NCBI RefSeq assembly: GCF_964340395.1
Contig: NC_135549.1
Location: 27,423,595 to 27,487,594, forward strand
DNA from: Glandiceps talaboti
Lineage: Eukaryota > Hemichordata > Enteropneusta > Spengelidae
Reading direction: 5' to 3'
Length of the DNA stretch: 64,000 bases
Shown here: in pieces, positions 1 to 13,832 of the stretch
Numbering within the stretch: the first letter of the stretch is position 1
Layout of the letters: each line of letters starts with the position of its first letter
Notes under the pieces: model-generated
Database searches by the model: none
Told to the model about the DNA's origin: nothing
The model's input: the letters and a program-made list of their open reading frames with translations, nothing else
Position numbers and translations under genes: made by a program

Positions 1-12
1 GGGGGAGGTGGA

Positions 13-31
13 GGGGAGGGAAGGGAAGGGG
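13..31 (+). other. Potential G-quadruplex motif
   Basis: Four G runs (13-16, 18-20, 23-25, 28-31) are separated by loops of one or two bases, which meets the standard G3+N1-7 pattern. Folding is inferred from the pattern only. Confidence 0.5.
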
Positions 32-559
32 TGGAAAGAGGGGAGAGTGTTTAGTGCTTTATTTAGATGCTATCAGGAATTTCATACTTGTAACTAGTGG
101 GTAAATTCTATACCTAATCCACTGGATTTTTCTTTGTGTGATTTTTGGTCTAAAAGTAAACTGGAGATTACTCCCAGATTCAAAACCTAAAATTGGTGTT
201 GAATTATATAGTAGATGTTAATGGAGCGGGCAAGATCTACCATATATAAATATATATTTAAATCAATAATGATAAGAACGGGGGAAAACATATCATAGAG
301 AAACAGAAGTATGAGATCACTTTGCGAATCTGCGCATTGAAAGTCGGCACAAAACAAAGTAGTTCTTTTCATATCCTTATTCTGTTTGTAAAAATCCCCT
401 GACGTATCACCGCGTACGTCGAAAGGCTTATATATGCATTAACTTGTGAATTCTGATTTCCAGAGTGAAATAAAATAAGATTGGTGTGGTGTTTTGGGTG
501 AGTTAGGGAGTCTGGAATTAGCGCAAACTAAATGCTGGGTGAGTGAAATGAAAACGATA

Positions 560-760
560 GGTATTATTGGTATCGGCTTAATCAGCTCTACTGACAATTA
601 CCTTTACAGATCATGCTAAATTGCTAGCAAATATGTAATCTCCAGGCTGATTATTAAGAGAAATGGCTTTTTAATTATTGCTGAGGCCTTCCTGGCAAAC
701 AAATCAAATTAGTTCCCGTCTCGTTTGTCCATGTGGCGGTTTAATTCAATTGGTTCATTC
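560..760. promoter_or_regulatory. Candidate conserved regulatory stretch
   Basis: This unique, non-repetitive stretch has several homeodomain-type TAAT/ATTA cores, including TTTAATTATT near 670 and a CTAATT core near 712. It contrasts with the low-complexity DNA around it. Distal enhancers of developmental transcription factors often look like this, but the call rests on composition only and is weak. Confidence 0.2.
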
Positions 761-985
761 CGCTGGGATATGAAAAAAGGATTGACAATTTATCTCGGTT
801 CTTTTTTTGTGTACTTTCTACAACTAATATTAGCTCGGAATATTCTTCATTGGCGGCAAATATGAGCAGCGGATTTTCATGAAAGAAAGGCCAGGACACG
901 TCCAATCGATGGTGATTTGATGTTCTTTGCTTCCTCTTGTCAAAGCTTTAATAACAGTTTCGGTTGTCTGCTTAGTCACCTTATC

Positions 986-2500
<1,515 letters not shown>

Positions 2501-2831
2501 CATACATACATACATACATACATACATACATACATACATACATACATACATACATACATACACATACGTGTGTGCGTACATGCATGCATGCATGCATCCA
2601 TCCATCCATTCATCCATCCATCCATACATGTATACATACATACATACATACATACATACATGCATACATACATACATACATACATACATACATACATACA
2701 TACACACATACATACATACATACATACATACATCATTACATGCATGCATGCAGACAGACAGACAGACATACATACATACATACATACATACATACATACA
2801 TACATACATACATACATACATACATACATGT

Positions 2832-2863
<32 letters not shown>

Positions 2864-2930
2864 CATACATACATACATACATACATACATACATACATAC
2901 ATACATACATACATACATACATACATACAT
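2501..2930. repeat. Compound (CATA)n/(CATG)n/(CATC)n/(CAGA)n microsatellite
   Basis: About 430 bp of tetranucleotide repeat, mainly CATA. There are CATG and CATC blocks near 2578-2632, and a CATG then CAGA block near 2740-2768. Open frames on both strands (Tyr-Ile-His-Thr or Met-Tyr-Val-Cys strings) are repeat artefacts. Confidence 0.97.
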
Positions 2931-5397
2931 GATATGACGGACCGACAGACAGCTGGAATATACAGCGACAGTGCTTCTATTACTGAATTGTAGAAAAAGA
3001 AATCAATTGTATTATTAGACGTAGTACTACTAGTAAGGAGCAGAGACGCCAAGGGTGTACAACCGATGAAGCCATCGGTGTGACCATGACAGGACAGGTT
3101 GGAGGTGTGATGCCAGACAAATGTACCTGGTAAAAAAGAAAAGTTATCACGATTTCTATATTTGTTCCTGTTGTTCAGTTTCTTGTTTGGAAGAAATCAC
3201 TGCCCATGGTTGGTAAATGTCGTATGAGAACAACAATTCACTACCCGAAATCTATGGTAAGTATTTGTGTGTGTGTGTGTGTGTGTATGTGTGTGAACAT
3301 TGCCAGTACTCATCGGAGCGTGACCGTCTATACTTAACAGTCGGCGCACGTACCGCTATATAGCGGGACTACCTCGGCACAAGCGTTTCCCTTGAAAACA
3401 CAATTACGCCTTTTCATTACTATAATTTGTCATGCATTTTTATAAAGTTTTTCGTGTCTGTCAGCCCAGCCGTTATTTTCATCAGAAAGTGATTAAAATG
3501 GCGACCTCTGCACCTCTGCCATTGTTGCGATTGAGTGAGTGAAACTGGGAAAACAAGTCAGGGTAAAATCCGCAATTGGTGCGACTGTGATCTTCTTTGC
3601 GCTTATACAAACTCACTATTTTACATTCGTATTACATGCGTATCAAAGCGCAATTAACAATGGACACATTGAAGTTTGATGCAGGTTCGGTATATTCAAA
3701 CCCTCCGGTGTCACGCGCCGCGACAACATATGGAAGGCGTGCTTTGGCCTTACTAGCACGTTCGACGTCTTCTCTCGCGGATTAAGTATATGCTATGTTT
3801 CGCTGTCGGTCAGCGTGGGTAATTATACCAAGGTGCTAGTTTTACTTTCAATCTTTATTTTTCTCTCTTTTTATGTTTGTAAAATGGACACTATTCATAA
3901 CACCGTTGTTGATGTAGGAGTATTTTTTTTTTTAAATGACGAGTCGGCAGACCAGATTAAAACATTGATAGGTTTACAGCGGAACGGAGAGGGGTTTTTA
4001 ATTCAATTAGCCATTTTCGTTTTGAAGTTAAAAGGAAATAAGGTGCGTCCCTAAGCTGAGATTCGACGGTAAAGGCAACTAAACGGCGACACGCGACAGT
4101 CCGGTCAGCTGCGTCGATATCAAAATAACAGAAGTAAGTGTTGTTTGTTTTAGAAGTTACGGATAGATTACAGAGCATACTAACTGTTCGGTGTCTGCCT
4201 TGCCGAACTTGTTAAATCGGTGTGGTTACGTATGAAGTGGTTTTTGCCCTGCGGCACTAGTTTCCTGTCACTGCCTCACTTGTTTCCCTTTCAAAGTTCC
4301 CCCGTATTAATAGCGCCTCTCATTATCGCTTGCATAGTAGGCACGACCATGTCAACCGAACACCAAAGATCACACTCTCAAGAGGGGTTTCTTCAATTGC
4401 AGTCACGCACTCATTGAAAAAGAGTGTCCGTTGCGCTATAATCTTTTCTTAAACAGTATTATTGATTTTGTAGCCATCTGACTGACAACTCCTTATGGGT
4501 GTCAATTTCTCATGACAGGTCGTGTAATCGCATTGTTCATTTCCTCCGATTTGTCTTAAATAGTGTCTTTCAACGGTCACTTCGAAACAACTCAACGAGT
4601 CAGTTCCTTCCATTATGAAAGTCATTTTTTCACACCTAAAGGTTCCCTCTGCGGATGTCGATTTCAGTCAACGCTTAGGTGAAAATTGGGTAAATTTTCA
4701 CGTTTGCTTTCCATTGTTCCTGCTATTAATTGACACCAATGATCAGACAAAGATACTTAGAATGCAGTAATTTGTTTGTCATTAGCGCATTGAAGTAAGA
4801 GTGTCCAAATCTAGTTAACTTTGCATCTGTTTTCATATATGATGAGGTGTGGTAATTATTTTCAGAGGCGCTCGTTTCACACAACGAAACCATTCTTTTT
4901 CCTTCTTCTTAGATCTTCTGCAGCATACATGTTCAAACCAATATTGATTCATACGAACGTTTTTCACTCGACAACTTTTCTTACTTTCATTTTGGAATGG
5001 ACCCATAGAAACACTGATAAGATGCTAACACTTCGGGCTGAAAAGGTTATCTCATTTAGATATAAAAAGCTTATTTAGAGATGAGAGTGAGGTTTTACAT
5101 ATCTTACAGGTTTTTCATTCTAAAGGAAGCTGGTAGTGAAATAGACGAAAGGAGAATAAGTATGTGTAAGCCCAATACATAAGTTCCATAGTTTAAAAAA
5201 AAGGTCAAAAACACTTGGTAAAAAAAGAGAAGGATAAACAATTCAAATGATAACCATGTTCAGTGAAATTACACACACTTTGGCAGTATATTTCTCATCT
5301 GCTAAAGATACCAAAGTGATTTGTGAAAGGTAAAGAAAAATATTCTTCTTAGATTTCATAATAAAACGTTACTTTTAAACACTACCAACACTTTCGC
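2931..5397. other. Gene-free stretch
   Basis: No recognisable gene. It includes a short (GT)n near 3266-3295 and a perfect 14-bp palindrome CCGCTATATAGCGG at 3353-3366. The small open frames have no recognisable domain and no coding signature. Confidence 0.55.
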
Positions 5398-5491
5398 CAC
5401 CACCACCACCACCACCACCACCACCACCACCACCACCACCACTTTCGCCGTCGCCACCACCACCACCACCACCACCACAACCACCACCACC

Positions 5492-5546
<55 letters not shown>

Positions 5547-5547
5547 C
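5398..5547. repeat. (CCA)n-(TCA)n trinucleotide array
   Basis: CCA repeats with two short interruptions run into a TCA block of about 40 bp. It reads as poly-Val, Gly, Asp or Met in different frames. With no flanking coding sequence, I treat it as non-coding. Confidence 0.95.
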
Positions 5548-5635
5548 CATGTGCCCAAGTGCCCCTAGTGATAAAGCACGAGGAAATCGGCTTACCTTGC
5601 AACATTATTTGGTAGGGTACGTCAAACTGAATATC

Positions 5636-5636
5636 C

Positions 5637-5696
<60 letters not shown>

Positions 5697-5788
5697 GTCA
5701 TATCGACCACCACCTCAACCACCACCACCACCACCACCACCACCACCACCTACCCTACCACCACCACCACCACCACCACCATCACCAC
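5636..5788. repeat. (CCA)n-(TCA)n-(CCA)n trinucleotide array
   Basis: A second trinucleotide array, 88 bp after the first, with a TCA core flanked by CCA blocks on both sides. The poly-His frame across it begins and ends in unique sequence without any recognisable domain. Confidence 0.95.
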
Positions 5789-5916
5789 TGTATATTCGCC
5801 AAAACATTGATTTTCTAAATCACCTATACCGTGTATGTAGGTTGTACGATTTTGATTCTGTTCCAATTTTTCACTCATTTGTATATACCGTGATAATTTG
5901 ATATCTATACTGTCAA

Positions 5917-6040
<124 letters not shown>

Positions 6041-8010
6041 CACGATGAAAGAGTTAGTCGTGAACTGTGACCAGTTAGTCAATCATGTTTGACGTGCATG
6101 AAGTTCAGAAGTCAGTTCGTGTACATACAGCTGGTGCGAGTTGATAAAATGTACATATATATGCATATTTGCATTTAATAGTAAAATGAATATGAATATT
6201 ATTCACTCGAAGTTTAGACGAAATGGAAAGACGCCAATTTCGATCTTTTTTAAGGAAAGGTCTTTTGGAATATCTTATTCAACTCTAAACAGGATTCATT
6301 GTATTTGTCGGATAGTCTACTTAGCACGACACTCGTTTATTTGCAATTGCTTTTATCCATGTTGTAAAAACTTTCCCTAACGAGTACCATTTAACTGTTT
6401 ATGAACTAAATATTGATTGCAAGTCTTTTCTGGATTCGCAGTCGGCTCGCGTCATATTAGAGTAGTGCCAGGGCTCCCCCAGGTTATAATTGGCTACAAA
6501 TACATCGGCGCATCGTCTAATTAAAGCGCTTGTGAAGGTACACTACTCCTTGAAGACGAACTACCGCGACAAGGTCTTTATTCCGTTGTTTTGTTGCTGC
6601 GCCGCGTGGTTGCTGGTAACTAGGGCGGACGACGAGAAGGTAGACTGCGTTGCTAGTAGTGGAAACCATCAGCGCTGTTTGCGGCCTGGTCGTTTCGAAG
6701 ACGGGCTTCCTCTAGCAGGATGAACGAATACTCATTTGTCGTGCAGTTAGTCGGTAATAAGCGATCGTCCACAGTTTGCAGTACATTTCAAAAAGTAGAG
6801 GGATTGTTGAAGGTTTTCAAGCAAAGGCCCTATTACGATGATTTTCAAGAGAATTCCCGCTGGTCTTTTTCGGCTTCTACTTATCCGTTTTGTCCCGGCA
6901 TTGTTCGTCCCTTGCATGCTTGTTCACAAACGACCGACAATCGATGAACAAATAAAACTGGCGGGAAACCAATCGAATTCAGTACAGATTGAAGTGATGA
7001 CAAAGGCACTGAATACCGGTTAAAAGACGTGATTTCGGCTATAGTGTTTTCTACAGTGGACACTTTAATTTGCACTTTGGATTAAGGAACAGTATGTGAA
7101 TGGCCTCTATGTCCGAGACCTGTACGGATTGTTCAAGTTACATTTAAGGGTTATAATCGCCTTCAAATGCGCATGGGGGTATTGATATTTCTTTTTTGCT
7201 CTCTCCCTTTTTTTCACTCCATAAATAGCCAAGGCAATTCTCATGCTCCATCTGTTCCGAACGTGTGTGGGTTTTTTTTCCCACTTGTATATATAGCATT
7301 GGGTATTGGTTTGAGTAGACACCCTAAAGTTGAATCGTGACTTGGTTGTACTGAAAGGTTTGATACTGTCTACATTGTCCACACTTCACTTTGTATTCCC
7401 AGTCGCCACCGTTTACGATCACGTGACAGAAACAGCAGTCAAGCGAAAACAATAATAGCTCGCAGATTCGTAGGGCTGTCGTCACTAAATATCAGTGAGA
7501 TCACAATCGGAGGAGACCCGATTGTCCTCTGGTCTGCCTTCTTGTTTTTGCATGATGCTGTAGTAATTCGCCAAATGCTGTAAGGAAATCAAATCGACTA
7601 TGAAATAAACACGGCTTAAACCAAACAGAAGCGTGTGTAGACTTAGAAAGTAATTGAAACCCCATATATCATATGTAAATATTGTGATTCGACGTACATG
7701 CAAGTGATGACGTCATGTGATGTCTGATACACCGGAGACTTTGCGCCGCGCAAAAGTACTTTGATTGCAAACACATTTTAAAAGTAGATATTCATCTGGG
7801 TTTCGGGTTTTTTTTCCTGAAATTGTATTGATATTTTTTCTATGAGATATTATTTAAAAAGAAAAATATCAATATTTCTGTTTCAAAACCTGAGGTTACG
7901 TGATATCGGGAATAAGATTGAGTACTGATCGACGTTACGGAAGTTGTTTGATATTTTATAAACGTTATCATTAAGTTACAAATCATTTCCATTCATAGAA
8001 TGCTGTACGT
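6041..8010. other. Gene-free stretch with a GC-richer interval
   Basis: 6440-6950 is GC-richer than its surroundings and carries several short overlapping open frames of 60-77 codons, none recognisable. A CACGTG E-box lies near 7420. No RNA gene or transposon is seen. Confidence 0.5.
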
Positions 8011-8743
8011 AATAAGGCCTAAAAAATTGTGTGGTTCCGATTACGCTCAATTTTAGAATAGGTGGGGTACGTAGATTTTTTATTAGTAGTAGTATTTTCA
8101 AGTATGAGTGTCTAGTACAGGTAGTTATGTTTTCCGTTGTTTTCCATATGGTCTCTGTGTTATTGGTTTCTTCTCATCAGATGTACAGCCATTACAGATT
8201 GGAAGAACTTACAGTTTTGTATTGTCTTTGAAGTTAATGCCTAAACCTAGTTTTTCACTGCCGACCCTAAACTTTTTTTTTTACATTTTCGAGAAAAAAA
8301 TGATAAAATTGTGAAGTCTAGCCAGAAATAGAGGATGTGGAAACTGACATTAACTTAAAAAGACAATATAAAACTGTTCTTCCAATTGGTAATGGGAGTA
8401 CATCTGATGAGAAGAAACCAATAACACAGGTCGAGACAATATGGAAAAACAACGGAAAACCTAACTACCTGAACTAGACATGAAAAAATAGCAATTAAAA
8501 CTAAAATAAAAAATCTACCTACTCCATCCATTCTAACATTGAGTGTAACAGGAACCACATAATTCTTGTTAATTACACGTAATGTCAGTTTCCACATCCA
8601 CTATTTCTCGCGAGACACAATTTTCGCGATTTGATTGTATATTTCTCGACTACGTAAAATAAAGATTAGGGTCAGCAGTGAAAAACTAGGTTGGGTCGGG
8701 TAACCGGAACCAGTTAGGCAATTTTTTTGTTTAGGCCTAATAA
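8011..8743. mobile_element. Mosaic inverted-repeat element, MITE/foldback-like
   Basis: The outer ends are inverted copies of each other. TAAGGCCTAA at 8013-8022 followed by AAAATTG and GGTTCCG(A)TTAC matches the reverse complement of 8700-8740. Inside, 8030-8239 (A) is repeated inverted at 8348-8559 (A'). The sequence between them, 8240-8347 (B), is repeated inverted at about 8581-8694 (B'). The order is A-B-A'-B' rather than a simple A-B-B'-A' palindrome. No transposase frame is present and no clear target-site duplication is visible, so it would be a non-autonomous element or a rearranged one. Confidence 0.6.
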
Positions 8744-9205
8744 AATTATTTACACGAGTTGTAATCCTGTTATAATGAATGCGAAAGTTAAACTTTGTAT
8801 ATCATCTATAATTATTATAGCATAACCTTGTATTATATCAAAGTATCGTCATGTTTATGTTACATTTTTCAAACCAAAAAAAAAGGAAAAAAAAGAAAAA
8901 TGGAGACTCGGGCAAGCGTAACGAAATCAAACAGTTGCGCTTTCAAATAGACTAAATCTAACTTAAGTTAATTCATAGAACCTATCGCTTTTTTTGCCTA
9001 TGAATTCTTAAGTGAAAATTCGCAATATGCCAAGTGCAATACGATACATCTGCGATATAAGACCTATAGTAGTGACATGAACGACACCTGCGTGTCTGCA
9101 AGGCGTATCCCTGTTAGTTCAGTTTTCTTTTACTTTTTTTTTGTTGTTGACCGACTGGACAGTTAACCTGCGGCGGCCAAAAAGCCATACTGCGTATCAG
9201 TTCGA
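8744..9205. other. AT-rich stretch, nothing recognised
   Basis: Contains an A-rich run near 8874-8900 and no gene or structured repeat that I can see. Confidence 0.6.
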
Positions 9206-9239
9206 TTGTTTTGTTTGTTTGTTTGTTTGTTTGTTTGTT
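9206..9239. repeat. (GTTT)n microsatellite
   Basis: Short GTTT tetranucleotide array of about eight units. Confidence 0.92.
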
Positions 9240-9277
9240 AAATGGTTGGGCATTTAGTGAAAGTTCATTTTACTGTT

Positions 9278-9923
<646 letters not shown>

Positions 9924-10006
<83 letters not shown>

Positions 10007-10044
10007 TAGGCGTCCATTTTGAGAGAAGTGTTCAATGCAAATTA

Positions 10045-10136
<92 letters not shown>
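9924..10136. repeat. (AT)n and (AC)n-(AT)n arrays
   Basis: An AT run (9924-10001) is separated by about 43 bp of unique sequence from an AC run (10045-10068), which switches directly to a second AT run (10069-10136). Confidence 0.95.
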
Positions 10137-10138
<2 letters not shown>

Positions 10139-10239
10139 CGTCGCTATCAAGATTTCAACTTGGGATTGGAAGTAAGGACGACTTCGAACTTTTACTATCT
10201 ATCCATCGAGTCACTTATATTGTCTATATATATACATAT

Positions 10240-10255
10240 ACACACACACACACGC

Positions 10256-10324
<69 letters not shown>
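10240..10324. repeat. (AC)n-(CAGA)n compound microsatellite
   Basis: A short AC run passes through CGCA into a pure CAGA tetranucleotide array of about 68 bp. Confidence 0.95.
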
Positions 10325-11972
10325 GAAAACATTTTATAATATTGCCTTTTAATCGATAACTAAATGAATTGTACAACAGTCTTTCATTATGTTATACTAA
10401 TCCCTGTCACATATCTGTTCAAAAGATAATTGGCAACAAATATCCACTGCCAATAAGACTAGTACAAAGGCCAACAGGAAATGTACAAAAAACTCAGAAT
10501 AAACATGATAAAACTTATAATCTAGATTTATCAATTACCAAATGACACTGTCAAAAGCATCTGAATTTAAAAGTAAAGCGAAAGACAGTAACGCTAAAGT
10601 GGAATGCACAATAAAAATCGATGAAACGACGGAAATTGAGACAGAATGGAGAACGGTTGATCCAGGCAGACTGATTATGTCAGCTTTCCTACAATGTTGA
10701 GTGGCCCTCACAATCACCCGGAGATTTGCCTTTTTTCCCGTTAATTGAGGATTACAACATTTTCATGTAATCTCCGCATGCCAGATTACCTACCCATTTC
10801 TCGTCTTAAACTTGTTTTAAAAAGATGGCCCGTCAGAAATCTTTACTTTCAAAACTTCTTGTAATATTTACGTAACATTATTAGTACCGGTTTACTCTAG
10901 TTTTTTTGTGGCAGGTCTTTTTTTTAGCACTTTTTTTCTATTGAGTTTGAAGAAGAAAAAAGTTACGCTCGGTGAACAGACCCATTTTCCAAGCCCGTTT
11001 GATGCTATTTAACGGTCTGCCAATTATTGACTCACGGTTAGAGATCGTATTGTTCGGCCACGGCGTGAGAAAGTCATCGTATTCGAATTAAAGGGCATTT
11101 ACAATCCGAAAATCCGACGGCCCGGAGGCAAGTGTCCAGTCCCGATGTTCTTATGCAAATAGGTAGACTGCAGAAATTAGGCCAGGGAGCCCAGAGGCAA
11201 TACGGGTACATCTGTGTAAACTAGGATGAGATAAATTGATTAGAAGCGAACACCGTGTGTTTGTGTATTACTTCCTATTCACCCCCAAAAAATAGCCGCC
11301 AGCGGTAAGTACCAATTTAGTCGCAATTCAGACATCCTGAATTGGGATGTTTTCAACTTGAAAGGCGTCCACGCCATGAAATGAACATTACTGTCCGCTT
11401 CGTGACATAATGTTACCGTACAGTACACGCAACAATGAGCATGTATCATCGTACTGTCTGAGCTTGGTTTTATCCCATAAAACGTCTCACGACTTCTATG
11501 CTCTAGTCGCTCACAATGCGTTTTTTTTAGAAATGTCTAACAATGTGAATTGTTGCATTGTAGATTGTGTGTGCATACTACAGTACTGGTATATGTAGAT
11601 GTATGAAAGAGACAACAGGAATTAGAAAAGAGGCCAATCAATTTGACAGTCGTTGTTCTAGCTACTTATGCACGCCACTGAAGTGTCAAACCAAATAAAT
11701 ATTTAGGGTTGTCGCAGCTATACACCTGCAGAGATCGTTGTTGCTTTCCGATTGGCAGATTAGTTATGGCACCAATTCCATCCAGGTGCACCGAACGCAT
11801 CGTCTCTCCATTTCCATCCGCAATTTAGTTGTAATCGACGAAGGCGACGATTTAGACTGTTGTGTGTCTTTTTATTTCCATTCTGGTCCGTTACATCCAC
11901 TACATTATTAGTAGTATCTATGTTTGGGGTTGGTTATCAAGTGAACATATAACTTACATGTAGTTTGTAGCT
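10325..11972. other. Gene-free stretch with candidate regulatory DNA
   Basis: No gene is recognised. 10715-11210 is complex sequence with homeodomain and octamer sites, listed separately. Confidence 0.55.
10715..11210. promoter_or_regulatory. Candidate regulatory stretch with OTX- and POU-like sites
   Basis: Contains TTAATTG at 10741, GGATTA at 10749-10754 (OTX/bicoid-type core), two further GTAATC/GATTAC sites within 45 bp, and a perfect octamer ATGCAAAT at 11153-11160. The last 150 bp are distinctly GC-richer than the surroundings. Proximity to a neural transcription factor gene makes enhancer function plausible but untested. Confidence 0.27.
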
Positions 11973-12029
11973 CTGTCTTTCAAATTGTTCGTTAAGTTGT
12001 GAATACAGCTTAAACGAACAATTTGACAG
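11973..12029. repeat. Short imperfect hairpin
   Basis: CAAATTGTTCGTT (11981-11993) pairs with AACGAACAATTTG (12013-12025), and CTGTC/ACAG extends it outward across small bulges. The terminal loop region is about 19 nt. It has the size of a small-RNA precursor, but I do not recognise a known miRNA. Confidence 0.5.
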
Positions 12030-12341
12030 TTCAGTAGATACGACTTTAATATCCAGTCTCTTGGACAAAAGAGAGCATTACTACTGCAACACTACAACGC
12101 AAACAACAAAGATAACTTACTTCAAGGCGTCGAAACTGAAAAAAAAACTGTCACTTTTTTTCAACACCACAAGATTTTCTCACTATTTAACTTTCACGTA
12201 GGCGCTATTGAATACAGGCCTGTTAATTTGACAACTGTCAGCTTTTAAGTCGGCTCCTTTCGGTCGGAAGTGGTTTTTCTTAGGGATTTTCTGAGCAGTT
12301 TTAATAACGTGTTATTCCCACTTGTTAACCCTTTAATGAAT

Positions 12342-12408
12342 CACTTGTTATTTCCAGACGCACGTTCGATGTCATGTGCATCGAACGTGCGTCTGGAAAT
12401 AACAAGTG
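12342..12408. repeat. Perfect 30-bp inverted repeat with 7-nt loop
   Basis: The 30 bases at 12342-12371 (starting CACTTGTTATTTCC) are the exact reverse complement of 12379-12408. The spacer is TCATGTG, and a similar TCATGTC follows the second arm. Perfect identity suggests recent origin, for example by template switching during replication. Confidence 0.92.
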
Positions 12409-12909
12409 TCATGTCCATCATTCCATATTTTTTCAAAACAATACTTGGCCAATTTTCCCCAATTGCGGATTCAAGATAATCTCCCTCTGTTGGTAATTTT
12501 GTCTAATTTGAATACATTTCTTTCTAAATTTGTTTGCACAGTTGTAATAGTGCCCTGGGGCTGCGGTGCATGTTCGGCCGGTGCACAATTTCAGTTGGGG
12601 TATGGTTTCGGTGAATCCTAGGGTAATTTGTACACTAATTATCTACCTAACCCCTTACAACTTTTGTTCGTCGTCAGCTTGATCCTTCTCACAGAAATAA
12701 TCCCATTCATCAACAAAACAGTCTGTCAACTAGTTCGCCATTTCAAAGTCGACGATACTCATGACGCTCAGATAATGAATCACTCACGATAAGATCCCAT
12801 TTTTGTGTCAACAATAGTTGCACAGTACACACACACACAGTTCAACAAACACAGAAATTCCGTTCAGTATAACCACAGTATATATGTTTAATAGCATAAT
12901 GTAGTGACC

Positions 12910-12962
<53 letters not shown>

Positions 12963-13628
12963 GTTCGTGCATTACTCATCTGTTTATTTTATTTTTCAAC
13001 TTGGCATCCGTTATTTATTTTGCAGTCGATAACATGTACCTCTAGTCTTTCGTTTACCCGTGTATTCATTTCCAACAAACAAAATGTTCTGTATTTAACT
13101 GAAGAAGAGCATTTAGCGTCACCTGGGCACACCCTACAGAATACCACTGGTATAGTTGTTGTCTGAGAACAGACAATGAGATACCAATTTACGATAAAGT
13201 ATTTACATTAGAAATCAACGCTGTTACACTCTCATGGCTAGAAGTCGAATCGTTGAAATAACAATGTCTTTATATACCACTTCTTTGCAAACGGAAATCA
13301 TTTGAAGGGGAGGGGCCAAACTGGTGTGCTCAGTTCACCTAAAAAATTGCATTTACTAGCTGAGTAAGTATTTTGAGAGGTTTAGCTATGCGAAGAAGCT
13401 TATAGCGTTAATGCGAAGGTAGTCAGGTATTACTGTACCAACGAACCTTCTACTTTGAAACAATTGGTCTGTATGTTTGCGATGGTTTCGATGAATTACA
13501 ACATTACTTCTCGTAGAACGGACACGTTAGTTAGAATTGCTCGTACAGGCAGAAAATCAAGTTTATCAACTTGGGTTAACAATTACAGCCACATGATTTA
13601 GATCTTAATGACCCTGTACAAATCAGAA
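12409..13628. other. Gene-free stretch with a (CA)n array
   Basis: Contains a CA dinucleotide array at 12913-12959. Otherwise it is unique AT-rich sequence without a recognisable gene. Confidence 0.6.
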
Positions 13629-13832
13629 CACGACACGACACGACACGATGCAATGCAACGCAACGCAACGCGACGCAACGCAACGCAACGCAACACGACA
13701 CGACACGACACAACACAACACAACACAACACAACATAACACAACGCAGCACAGCACAGCCCAACACAACACAACACAACACAATACAATACAATACAATA
13801 CAATACAACACAACACAATACAATACAACACT
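13629..13832. repeat. Pentanucleotide array with variant blocks
   Basis: About 200 bp of 5-bp units whose sequence changes in blocks: CACGA, then CAACG, CACGA again, CAACA, a short CAGCA block, CAACA and finally CAATA mixed with CAACA. Open frames on both strands arise from the repeat. Confidence 0.95.

Noticed and set aside
5375-5818. Poly-Val/Gly/Asp and poly-His open frames
   Set aside because: They come from CCA/TCA trinucleotide arrays and have no flanking domain, splice context or start context.
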